Below are positions 6,375-12,706 of a stretch of DNA of 13,265 bases, piece after piece. Below the pieces are notes generated by a model, which was not told the DNA's origin, did no database searches, and saw only the letters and a list, made by a program, of their open reading frames with translations. Made by a program: the position numbers and the translations under genes. Source of the DNA: UBA7657 sp049653045 (GTDB lineage: Bacteria; Pseudomonadota; Alphaproteobacteria; Micavibrionales; Micavibrionaceae); contig JBASFN010000163.1 in the NCBI GenBank assembly GCA_049653045.1, forward strand, positions 1-13,265, in the 5' to 3' direction. How positions within the stretch are numbered: the first letter of the stretch is position 1; the number at the start of each line of letters is the position of its first letter.

Positions 6375-6974
6375 TTGGCTGGTGGATATTTAGGAGCAAA
6401 AAGAGATAAGTCGCCTCCCGGCATTCGCGGGGAGTGGGATGCTTTGAGCGATCTCTCCCTTATTGAAAAGCTTTATAAGAGCGAAGGTTACAGCGCGGCG
6501 CATGAGGTCATTGAGCGCGGGCTGGAGAAATATCCCGACAATCTTGTTTATCTTTTGAAGGCGGTGGATTTGTTGCTGCGCAAGGGTGGTTTTGCTCAGG
6601 CCGAGGGTGTTCTGGATTATACGGGAGAAGTGATTGCGGCCCTGCCGGAGGAATTTTTTAATTCTGAAATTCAGGATGCATATAATCGTGTTGCATATAA
6701 TCTTGGCAAGAATCAGAGAGTGTCAGATGATTTGAGTGCCGAGCATATTGGTGTCGGGCCATACTTTAGTAAAGATCATGCCCATGCCACTATGAAGACT
6801 TGCGGCAGTGTTTACTTGATGGTTCCCGAGGATGTTTCCGGGTTTGATCTTGATGGTGTTGTTCGCGTTTCTGTTGAGGGTAAAAGGAAACAGAATCAGA
6901 GGCAGCATCCGTGGTATGCGGGCGGGGATGAGGTTTGTGCGTTGTTAAAGCCGCAAGTCGAGCCGCAGTTTTAG
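6375..6974 (+). CDS. Unidentified 199-residue protein with TPR-like core, TTG start
   Basis: The only start near the 5' end is TTG 6375, with AGGG (6365-6368) 6 nt upstream; an in-frame stop lies at 6342-6344. The protein begins directly at the motif GGYLGAKR (3-10), which lies about 40 residues in from the N-terminus in its paralogue (5445-5960), so it may be N-terminally shortened. Residues 28-110 are helical and TPR-like: EKYPDNLVYL (51-60), LLLRKGGFAQAEGVLDY (66-82), then another helix ending NLGKNQR. Against the paralogue, 31 gapless positions share 11 identities (K, Y, P, L, G, F, Q, A, E, D, Y). A C-terminal half (120-199) has no counterpart there and includes CGSVYLMVPEDVSGFDLDG. There is no signal peptide. 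Its TAG stop overlaps the stop of the convergent J-domain gene. Function unknown. Confidence 0.68.
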   Translation: MAGGYLGAKRDKSPPGIRGEWDALSDLSLIEKLYKSEGYSAAHEVIERGLEKYPDNLVYLLKAVDLLLRKGGFAQAEGVLDYTGEVIAALPEEFFNSEIQDAYNRVAYNLGKNQRVSDDLSAEHIGVGPYFSKDHAHATMKTCGSVYLMVPEDVSGFDLDGVVRVSVEGKRKQNQRQHPWYAGGDEVCALLKPQVEPQF

Positions 6975-7558
6975 CGCGCGTCGAAACTGTCATAGGCCAG
7001 TTTCAAAATCGTATAGGCCATGTTGATGCGTTTGAGGATTTCCTCTGACTTTGTATCGCGGCCATTCAGGTCGGGGTGGTATTTCTTGGCGAGTTCTTTA
7101 TAGCGCGTTTTGATTTCCGCCAGTGTGATGGGTGGTTCCAGCCCCATGAGGGCGAGGGCCTCGAATTCCGGCGTGTTTCGTTCTTCTTGAGTAAACCTGT
7201 TTTTGACCGGTTCTTCTTCGGTGAAATTATAGGTTTGCCATGCGGCGCGGCGCAGGTTTTCTGCCGCGATACCTTCGTTGTCATAGCGGCGCGTTGGTCG
7301 GTCGCCATAAAGGCTGTTGATGATGTGGTCTTCGACTTCCTGGCCGGACATGCCCTGAAAGAAATTCCAGGCGCTGTTGTATTCCTTCACATGGTTGAGG
7401 CAGAACCAGTAATAATCTTGCAGGCCGCGATCCCTCGGGGCGCGGTGTTCGCCGTGTGCCGGACAGCCCGGCATGTCGCACTGGCGGACATTTTGTTTTG
7501 TCTTGGCGTCCTTGTCGTGGAATTCGGGGGAGTTGGGTTTTAGAAATATGCGCGGCAC
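6971..7558 (-). CDS. J-domain (DnaJ-like) protein with N-terminal Cys motif
   Basis: A short alphaproteobacterial J-domain protein. Numbered from GTG 7558 (195 aa), residues 27-56 hold a conserved block RQCDMPGC...RAP...YYWFCLNHVKEYN, whose C27, C32, C53 and H56 could bind zinc. Residues about 135-195 form a C-terminal J domain: LGLEPPITLAEIKTRYKELA, then HPD at 161-163, then a helix EEILKRINMAYTIL. The HPD triad stimulates Hsp70 (DnaK) ATPase in this family. The frame stays open upstream to 7696, but the long form has no ribosome binding site and would run through the putative promoters. GTG 7558 has GAGG 11 nt upstream and gives the usual short lead-in. A stronger site (AAGGGG then ATG 7575) is out of frame, so the start is uncertain. 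This gene type often adjoins cobS in alphaproteobacteria (recalled); here three plus genes lie between them. Confidence 0.88.
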   Translation of the reverse strand: MPRIFLKPNSPEFHDKDAKTKQNVRQCDMPGCPAHGEHRAPRDRGLQDYYWFCLNHVKEYNSAWNFFQGMSGQEVEDHIINSLYGDRPTRRYDNEGIAAENLRRAAWQTYNFTEEEPVKNRFTQEERNTPEFEALALMGLEPPITLAEIKTRYKELAKKYHPDLNGRDTKSEEILKRINMAYTILKLAYDSFDAR

Positions 7559-7575
7559 GGATGTGTTTTCCTCAT
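7540..7575 (-). other. 11-codon out-of-frame ORF at the J-domain gene start
   Basis: On the minus strand, AAGGGG (7586-7581), a 5-nt spacer and ATG 7575 open an 11-codon frame, MRKTHPCRAYF, ending at TAA 7542-7540. It overlaps the presumed GTG start of the J-domain gene (7558) in another frame. The initiation signal is better than that of the gene itself. It could be a leader peptide with coupled reinitiation, a sign of a frameshift or sequencing error joining it to the main frame, or chance. Confidence 0.3.
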
Positions 7576-7592
7576 AAAGTCCCCTTATAGAT

Positions 7593-7621
7593 ATGGTAGC
7601 GCAAAACCATTGTGAAGCCAA
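7593..7621 (-). promoter_or_regulatory. Candidate promoter for the J-domain gene
   Basis: On the minus strand, TTGGCT (7621-7616), a 17-nt spacer and TACCAT (7598-7593). Matches are moderate (3 of 6 and 4 of 6). Transcription would start near 7586, leaving about 28 nt before GTG 7558, which supports the short form of the protein. Two copies of TCATAAAGTC (7572-7581, 7626-7635) flank it. Confidence 0.3.
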
Positions 7622-7637
7622 AAATTCATAAAGTCGC

Positions 7638-7666
7638 TTTACAAGCATAGGTTGTGAACGTATTCT
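7638..7666 (+). promoter_or_regulatory. Sigma70-type promoter for the RHH gene
   Basis: TTTACA (7638-7643, 5 of 6), a 17-nt spacer, then TATTCT (7661-7666, 4 of 6). Transcription would start near 7673, about 44 nt before GTG 7717. It overlaps the alternative start at GTG 7654 and so argues against that start. Confidence 0.45.
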
Positions 7667-7716
7667 ATGGTGTGTATCGGGTTGAGTCTTTTTCAAAGGC
7701 AGGGGGAGAGCAGGGC

Positions 7717-8109
7717 GTGCGTGATTTATCCAAGGGTGAATTAAGTGAGGGGCGTTATAAGACGTCGCTTGTTAGTAAAAATATTACGGTTCAGGGGCGT
7801 AGGACATCTATTCGGTTGGAGCCGGAGATGTGGATGGCCTTGCGTGATATAGCGATGCGCGAGAAATGTAGCATCCATGATATTTGCAGTTTGGTCAGTA
7901 TGCGGAAAAGTCAGAGTACGTCATTGACCGCGGCGATCAGGGTTTTCTTGATGCTCTATTACCGTGCGGCGGCGACCGATGAGGGGCACAAGCGTGCCGG
8001 GCATGGTAATTTTGAGCAGATGCAAAAACGTGCGCGGGTTGTTCTCGATTCACCAATCTTGCCCGAAAAAAAATCGGACGATCAGTTGCAGAAAGTTGCT
8101 CAAATTTAG
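7717..8109 (+). CDS. Ribbon-helix-helix domain protein (RHH_4 type)
   Basis: A short protein of the ribbon-helix-helix family (Pfam RHH_4 type, recalled) widespread in alphaproteobacteria. The core spans residues about 17-90: SLVSKNITVQGRRTSIRLEP (beta strand and first turn), EMWMALRDIAMREKCSIHDI (helix 1), and SLTAAIRVFLMLYYRA (helix 2). The RRTSIRLE strand is the part that would enter the DNA major groove in a dimer. The C-terminal about 40 residues are polar and probably disordered. The frame opens at GTG 7654, but GTG 7717 has a strong ribosome binding site AGGGGGAG (7701-7708) with 8-nt spacing, and the promoter overlaps the upstream start. That gives 131 aa. It is divergent from the J-domain gene and could regulate the shared intergenic region (inference). 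Its stop TAG (8107-8109) abuts the accA stop. Confidence 0.85.
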   Translation: MRDLSKGELSEGRYKTSLVSKNITVQGRRTSIRLEPEMWMALRDIAMREKCSIHDICSLVSMRKSQSTSLTAAIRVFLMLYYRAAATDEGHKRAGHGNFEQMQKRARVVLDSPILPEKKSDDQLQKVAQI

Positions 8110-9054
8110 TTAAAGATTTCTGCTGTAGGCCAGAAATTTTTTCCGTCGTGCGGCGAGAAGTGATCCCGAATCCCATGGGGTTAGATCGCCAAGAGCTTTT
8201 TCTATCTGTTTGGCCACGTTGTCGATGGTTTCTTTTTTGTGGCGGTGTGCGCCGCCGATGGGTTCCGCGATCACAGCGTCTATCAATTTTAATTCATATA
8301 AATCCTGCGCCGTGATTTTCAGGGCGGTGGCGGCATCTTCCGCATGAGCACCGCTCCGCCACAGAATTGACGCGCAGCCCTCTGGGGAGATGACGGAATA
8401 GATTGAATGTTCCAACATATAAACCCGGTCGGCGACCGCAATGGCGATGGCTCCGCCCGATCCGCCTTCGCCAATGATGACGGAGATAATTGGTACATCG
8501 GTTCTGAGGCAGGTTTCTATGGACTTGGCGATGGCTTCGGATTGGCCGCGCTCTTCTGCGCCCTTGCCGGGGTAGGCTCCGGCCGTATCGACGAGGGTGA
8601 TGACAGGCAGTTGGAATTGTGACGCCATGTTCATCAGGCGTTGGGCTTTTCGATAGCCTTCGGGACGGGTCATGCCGAAGTTATGTTTGATCCGGGTTTC
8701 TGTGTCGTGTCCTTTTTCGTGCCCCATAACGATGACGGGTCGTCCGCGGAAACGCCCGAGGCCTCCGAGCAATGCATAGTCTTCGGCGAAGTTGCGATCG
8801 CCGGCAAGTGGCGTGAAATCCTCGATTATTTCTTTTGCGTATTCGAGGAAATGCGGCCTGTCCTTGTGACGTGCCACGAGGACTTTTTGCGCCGGGGTCA
8901 GCTTGCTGTAGGTCTGTTGCAAGAGGCGATCTGCCTTGGTCGTCATGCGCGATATTTCGTCGGCGATGTTGACGCCGCCGCTGCTTGTCATGTTGCGGAG
9001 TTCGGAAATTTTTCCTTCGAGTTCCAGGATGGGTTTTTCAAATTCGAGGTTCAT
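8110..9054 (-). CDS. accA: Acetyl-CoA carboxylase carboxyltransferase subunit alpha
   Basis: AccA pairs with AccD in the carboxyltransferase that moves CO2 from biotinylated BCCP to acetyl-CoA, giving malonyl-CoA, the first committed step of fatty acid synthesis, in the cytosol. At 314 residues it matches the usual 315-320. It shows the N-terminal coiled helices (LEFEKPILELEGKISELR), the LLGGLGRFRGRPVIVMGHEKG block (about 95-115), and NFGMTRPEGYRKA. It also has DTAGAYPGKGAEERGQSEAI (156-175), the oxyanion-forming GEGGSGGAIA (195-204), and VISPEGCASILWR (221-233). ATG 9054 is the standard start; its ribosome binding site is weak and A-rich (AAAGAAAAAATG). It follows xerD on the same strand, but a strong terminator lies between, so it probably has its own promoter in 9055-9103. 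Nothing is missing. Confidence 0.98.
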   Translation of the reverse strand: MNLEFEKPILELEGKISELRNMTSSGGVNIADEISRMTTKADRLLQQTYSKLTPAQKVLVARHKDRPHFLEYAKEIIEDFTPLAGDRNFAEDYALLGGLGRFRGRPVIVMGHEKGHDTETRIKHNFGMTRPEGYRKAQRLMNMASQFQLPVITLVDTAGAYPGKGAEERGQSEAIAKSIETCLRTDVPIISVIIGEGGSGGAIAIAVADRVYMLEHSIYSVISPEGCASILWRSGAHAEDAATALKITAQDLYELKLIDAVIAEPIGGAHRHKKETIDNVAKQIEKALGDLTPWDSGSLLAARRKKFLAYSRNL

Positions 9055-9094
9055 TTTTTCTTTTTATGATTTGTGAGTTCTTGTGAGGACGAAA

Positions 9095-9136
9095 ATAGCA
9101 AAACAGGCAGGCTTGCACAATGTCAAAGCCTGCCTG
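9095..9136 (-). terminator. Intrinsic terminator downstream of xerD
   Basis: CAGGCAGGCTT (9104-9114) and AAGCCTGCCTG (9126-9136) form a perfect 11-bp GC-rich stem with an 11-nt loop. On the minus strand it is followed by TTTTGCTATTTTC (9103-9091), an interrupted U-tract. It starts 26 nt after the xerD stop and separates xerD from accA. There is no T-run on the plus side, so it is directional. Confidence 0.85.
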
Positions 9137-9162
9137 AATTATTTATCCGGTATATTACGAAA

Positions 9163-10158
9163 TTAGTCGTCCGTACCCGTTTTTGCCAAAGGGTGCTTTT
9201 CTTTCACGGTTTTCTTCAGCTTGTCGCCGAGGATGTGCGTGTAGATTTGCGTCGTGGCAATGTCAGCGTGGCCGAGCATTTTCTGGACGGAGCGGAGATC
9301 CGCGCCGTTGGCCAGCAGGTGCGTGGCGAACGCGTGACGCAGGACGTGTGGGCTGACTTTACCCTCTTCGAGACCGGCATAACGCGCCAGATCCTTCAGG
9401 AGCTGGGCAAAACGCTGGCGGGTCAAGTGGCCGCTGTCCGACGTGCGGGATGGGAAAACCCAACGTTCTTGGCGGGTTTTCTGTTCATCCGCGCCAACGA
9501 ACTGTTTGCGGATATCCATGTATTTTTTAAGTGCCTTTTGCGCCGAGTCGGTGAGGGGAACCATACGCTCACGTCCCGCTTTGCCGGCGATGATGATGAA
9601 CTGGTTTCCTTGTCCCAGAGCCGCCATCGGCAGGCCGACGAGCTCGGAAACGCGCAGGCCAGTGGCGTAGAGCATCTCAAGAAGGCAAACGAGGCGAATG
9701 CTTTCAGGACTTCCGCCATGAGCCGCCGTCTTGATAAGAGCCGATACATCGGTTTCGTTCAAGGTTTTAGGCAAAGTACGGCCTTGTTTCGGGCTTTCGA
9801 TTGCCGAGGTCGGGTCATCCTTGCGGATGTTTTCCGATACCGCAAAACGGTAGAACTGGCGCAGAGCCGAGAGGCGGCGTGCAACAGTCCGCACGGCGAT
9901 TTTCGATTTATTTGTGCCCTTGCTGTGCACCTTTTCCGAAAGATCTTTCAGGTAGGATTTCAGATCTTCTGCGGTGGCTTTGTCCACATCGCTGTTACGC
10001 TTGCTACGCAAATAAAGGCTGACATCCGCCAGATCGCGCCAATAGGCGTGGCGGGTGTTCAGTGCCGCACCGCGCTCAGTCGTGAGCATATCGAGGAATG
10101 AATCCACGAGCGGATGCAGGTTAGGTTTCGGTAGTGCCGGACGGCCTGGACGTGCCAT
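9163..10158 (-). CDS. xerD: Tyrosine recombinase XerD
   Basis: A XerC/XerD-family tyrosine recombinase, most likely the chromosomal XerD that resolves chromosome dimers at dif with XerC under FtsK control. At 331 residues it has the N-terminal SAM-like core-binding domain (about 12-110; FLDMLTTERGAALNTRHAYWRDL) and the catalytic domain (130-320). All catalytic residues are present: R169 in YATGLRVSEL, K193 in AGKAGRERM, H271 and R274 in HVLRHAFATH, H297 in MLGHADIATT, and Y306 in TQIYTH. ATG 10158 has a strong ribosome binding site AGGAG with 8-nt spacing. It sits 11 nt after the secreted-protein gene (stop 10172-10170), so it is the last gene of a three-gene operon ending at the 9104-9136 hairpin. 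The chromosomal context (accA, aroKB) and lack of flanking repeats argue against a phage integrase. Confidence 0.93.
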   Translation of the reverse strand: MARPGRPALPKPNLHPLVDSFLDMLTTERGAALNTRHAYWRDLADVSLYLRSKRNSDVDKATAEDLKSYLKDLSEKVHSKGTNKSKIAVRTVARRLSALRQFYRFAVSENIRKDDPTSAIESPKQGRTLPKTLNETDVSALIKTAAHGGSPESIRLVCLLEMLYATGLRVSELVGLPMAALGQGNQFIIIAGKAGRERMVPLTDSAQKALKKYMDIRKQFVGADEQKTRQERWVFPSRTSDSGHLTRQRFAQLLKDLARYAGLEEGKVSPHVLRHAFATHLLANGADLRSVQKMLGHADIATTQIYTHILGDKLKKTVKEKHPLAKTGTDD

Positions 10159-10169
10159 TTTATTTTCTC

Positions 10170-11909
10170 CTAGTTTCTTTGGATCGTTCCCAACATCGCC
10201 GCAATGGCAAGGTTCGAGGAAATCTCCGTTAACCCCACGTTACTCAAACTTGTGCGTACATCATTGAACAAACCGGGATAGATATTTTCCGGTTCGGAGA
10301 CCTGAAGCACCGAGGCCCCCAGCACGACCGTTTCACCGATCCTGCCGCTCTGGCCTGCTTCAAGCAAATGATTCCACACAACGATGGTAGGCATTACATA
10401 ATCTTGCTTAAATGTCAAGCCGAAATCTTTTTCATAAATTTCTGCTGCATTATCACTATTCCCTGCGGTGTTGTCAACATTTTCTATAATGTTTTTGAAT
10501 AAATAATTTTGGCGGGAGCCTGATTCGTAGGGCGACGCCTTCAATAGTTCGGCGCTGCTGTTCTCTGGTTTGCCGTCTTTTTTAACAAATTCGGATATGA
10601 ATTTCTCTGTGTAAGTTGTTTGATTTTTAACGGTTTTTTGTTGATCGAGGGGGAGTTGTTCGATTTCCTTGAGCCATAGGCCGGGGATCGGCTTTTGTGC
10701 AAAGTTCAATACACGCAAGGCTTGTTCAATTTCCATCTCTGTTACAGCCACGGGTTGAGTTTTCTCAATGATGTCGGCAAAGGGTTTTAGAGCGGCGGGG
10801 CCAAGCTTGTCGCTGAGAGCCAGTGCATTTTTTATAGCGTTCCACCGGGATGATTCGTCGTCCGTGTTCGTGGCGATGGCAAAATTATAGGATATTTTCT
10901 CCCAATCTTCTGCCGTATCGGGGATTTGCAGGCTGGAGAGGTCGCCGCCCGTCGGGGGGAGAGCTGCCCGGTAGGCATCTTTTAATTCGCCCGGCGTTGC
11001 CAGTCCCCATGATTCAGCCGCCACGGTTAGAAGAAATCTGCTTTTTTCGCTGAGGCTGTCATCGGATAATAAAATCCGAAGATGGGTCGGCGGGACGGAG
11101 CGAATATCGGTGATGCCGGATTTTTCAAAATTTATTTTGTGCGCCGCAGCCAAGAATGCTTTTTCGATCAGCGAAAGAGCACCAAAATTTTCGGGGTTAT
11201 AAACAATCGCGGCATCTTTTGCGGTCAGAATGTCGAGGCTTCCAAGGTTGAGAGCCTTCATGGTTTCAAGGGACGCAGCAGAGGGTGTTTCCGAAAGTGT
11301 TACATCGCAAAAGGCAAGGGCTTGCTTGATGAATTCGGACTCTGGAAAGTTGTCTTTCAGCGTATTGGCCTCGACGCAGGCGAGGGATTTTTCGCCGTTG
11401 AGGAGCATGGCCAGCAATCCGGCGCGGGCAAGACGCTCGTGGTAGGGTTTTGTCTCTTCAAAGAATGAAGAGTAGAAATCTTGCGCCTGCCTGTAGGCTC
11501 CGGCCTGAATTAATTTTTCCAGCCGCAGGGTAAAAAGATCGCGTCCCGGTTCGATGGGAACATCGTTTTCAATCATTCGCGCATCTGCCTGCGTCAGCAA
11601 AGCGCCAAAAATAAGACGCTGGACGGCTGGTTCACGCGAGGCAACGGGCATGTCCTCGATCAGTGGTAGTAGGACTGAGCGTTTGCTGCCCTTCCATAAA
11701 TCTTTGCCAAGGCTTCCCTCGTTGGCGTTTTTATACATTCCCGCGCTTTCAATCTCTCTGAAGTCGGCGTTGCTCATGCTGGCGGGTTTGCTCCCCTCCG
11801 GTGCGGCGACGTTGAGAGTTTGCATATCTGTTTTTCCGGCGTGAGCGGAGCCCGCCATCAGGAAGATGGCGGCCGTCAGCAGAAAAGCCCTACTGGCTGA
11901 ATTGGTCAT
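10170..11909 (-). CDS. Secreted 579-residue helical-repeat protein upstream of xerD
   Basis: The frame extends to 11996, but ATG 11909 is the true start: GGGAG lies 7 nt upstream, and it begins a clean signal peptide (MTNSASRAFLLTAAIFLMAG, then SAHA with predicted cleavage before GKTD, residue 25). The mature protein is therefore periplasmic or surface. It is almost all alpha-helical, with no catalytic motif seen. TPR-like stretches occur (LEKLIQAGAYRQAQDFYSSF; LLAMLLNGEKSLACVEANTL), and a conserved-looking C-terminus (LEAGQSGRIGETVVLGASVL) ends near its stop. I recall proteins of similar size and position between aroK and xerD in Rhodospirillales, sometimes annotated only as antifreeze-glycopeptide-related or hypothetical; this is memory, not a search. 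A scaffold or envelope-assembly role is inference. It overlaps the 45-residue gene upstream by 20 nt and is co-transcribed with xerD. Confidence 0.88.
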   Translation of the reverse strand: MTNSASRAFLLTAAIFLMAGSAHAGKTDMQTLNVAAPEGSKPASMSNADFREIESAGMYKNANEGSLGKDLWKGSKRSVLLPLIEDMPVASREPAVQRLIFGALLTQADARMIENDVPIEPGRDLFTLRLEKLIQAGAYRQAQDFYSSFFEETKPYHERLARAGLLAMLLNGEKSLACVEANTLKDNFPESEFIKQALAFCDVTLSETPSAASLETMKALNLGSLDILTAKDAAIVYNPENFGALSLIEKAFLAAAHKINFEKSGITDIRSVPPTHLRILLSDDSLSEKSRFLLTVAAESWGLATPGELKDAYRAALPPTGGDLSSLQIPDTAEDWEKISYNFAIATNTDDESSRWNAIKNALALSDKLGPAALKPFADIIEKTQPVAVTEMEIEQALRVLNFAQKPIPGLWLKEIEQLPLDQQKTVKNQTTYTEKFISEFVKKDGKPENSSAELLKASPYESGSRQNYLFKNIIENVDNTAGNSDNAAEIYEKDFGLTFKQDYVMPTIVVWNHLLEAGQSGRIGETVVLGASVLQVSEPENIYPGLFNDVRTSLSNVGLTEISSNLAIAAMLGTIQRN

Positions 11910-12027
11910 GGGGTATCTCCCGAGAAATTTCTGTCTGAGCGACGGGAACATCAACGAGAAAAAGAAAGCCCGCGCCGCCAATGGCAAGCAGGGCAATCGC
12001 AGCGAGGAGTATTTTGCCGATTTTCAT
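11890..12027 (-). CDS. 45-residue single-pass membrane protein overlapping the next gene
   Basis: ATG 12027 (minus) opens a 45-codon frame ending TAG 11892-11890. The product begins MKIGKILLAAIALLAIGGAG, one basic-flanked transmembrane helix (residues about 6-25) followed by FLFLVDVPV and a short polar tail (AQTEISREIPHDQFSQ). The last 20 nt overlap the start of the secreted-protein gene in another frame and contain that gene's ribosome binding site, so the two are probably translationally coupled. The ribosome binding site of this ORF is weak. I recall small proteins with a hydrophobic N-terminus and a D-[IV]-P...IP.D.F tail at this position near aroK/xerD in alphaproteobacteria, which supports a real gene, but I cannot check it. 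The tail would lie in the periplasm by the positive-inside rule. Confidence 0.68.
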   Translation of the reverse strand: MKIGKILLAAIALLAIGGAGFLFLVDVPVAQTEISREIPHDQFSQ

Positions 12028-12088
12028 TTTGAGCCGTACTGATTTATAGTTGTTGCCTGATTTTCCAAATTGCAGCCACCTTAGTACA

Positions 12089-12109
12089 AATTGAGGCGGT
12101 TGTTCAATT
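12089..12109. promoter_or_regulatory. Dyad in the divergent aroK / small-membrane-gene control region
   Basis: AATTGA (12089-12094) and TCAATT (12104-12109) form a 6-bp inverted repeat with a 9-nt gap, in the 113-nt region between divergent start codons at 12027 and 12141. A TTGAAC (12107-12102, minus), 5 of 6 with the -35 consensus, overlaps the right arm, with a poor TACTAA (12086-12081) at 15 nt. It may be an operator or part of the minus promoter. No strong plus promoter for aroK was recognised. Confidence 0.28.
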
Positions 12110-12140
12110 GCGATTTTGAAAAATAAAGAAAGAATACTCT

Positions 12141-12701
12141 ATGAAAGACGCGATTGATTTTCTCCGGGCGAATTTACAAAAGCCTGTTGTCCTTGTCGGG
12201 ATGATGGGTTCCGGGAAAACCCATGTTGGGGGCAAGCTGGCCTCTAAGCTTGAACTGCCTTTTTTCGATAGTGATAAAATTGTCGAGGAAAAAGCCGGGT
12301 GTTCCGTCAGCGAAATATTTGAAAAATTCGGTGAGGATAAGTTTCGCGCCGCCGAGAGGCGGGCTGTCCTTGAAACGATTTTGGCTGGCGGTTGCGTTCT
12401 GGCCACGGGCGGTGGGGCGGTGCTGGATGATGAAACGCGCTCGGCGATCCGGGATAGTGCCATTTCCGTATGGCTGAAAACTGATATTGCAGAATCGCTC
12501 CGGCGGATGGAAAAAAACGATGACAGGCCGTTGCTTAAAGGTGATGACCGGGAAAAAATCCTCCGTGATCTGATGGAAAAGAGAGCGCCGTATTACGCGC
12601 AGGCCGATATTCAGATTGAAACTGGTGCTTCCGGGGTCGAAAAGACGCTGGAATCATTGATAAAAGCGTTGTACGCGCATGTCAGAATGGGTAGTGTCTG
12701 A
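12141..12701 (+). CDS. aroK: Shikimate kinase
   Basis: AroK phosphorylates shikimate with ATP to shikimate 3-phosphate, the fifth step of chorismate synthesis, in the cytosol. At 186 residues it is of normal length with a short extra N-terminus. Motifs: Walker A GMMGSGKT (20-27); shikimate-binding FFDSD (41-45) with D45 matching E. coli D34; FR (R69); GGGAV (90-94); the RPLL of the lid (129-132); and R148 in KRAPYY. ATG 12141 is the only sensible start, though the ribosome binding site is weak and A-rich. It is the first gene of an aroK-aroB operon: its TGA (12699-12701) lies 5 nt before the aroB ATG. The gene is divergent from the small membrane protein / xerD operon. Confidence 0.97.
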   Translation: MKDAIDFLRANLQKPVVLVGMMGSGKTHVGGKLASKLELPFFDSDKIVEEKAGCSVSEIFEKFGEDKFRAAERRAVLETILAGGCVLATGGGAVLDDETRSAIRDSAISVWLKTDIAESLRRMEKNDDRPLLKGDDREKILRDLMEKRAPYYAQADIQIETGASGVEKTLESLIKALYAHVRMGSV

Positions 12702-12706
12702 GAGGA

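Noticed and set aside
7654..7716. Upstream GTG start of the RHH gene
   Set aside because: It lies inside the -10 spacer of the better promoter and has no ribosome binding site, while GTG 7717 follows AGGGGGAG.
9073..10101. 342-codon plus-strand frame opposite xerD
   Set aside because: xerD on the minus strand has all catalytic residues and a good start; the antisense frame has no recognisable domain and runs through the xerD terminator.
9163..10158. Phage or island integrase
   Set aside because: Length, the full XerD motif set and the accA/aroKB neighbourhood fit the housekeeping XerD; no tRNA or att-like repeats were seen nearby.
11910..11996. 29-residue N-terminal extension of the secreted protein
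   Set aside because: It would bury a clear signal peptide and the ribosome binding site; the same DNA encodes the 45-aa membrane protein in another frame.
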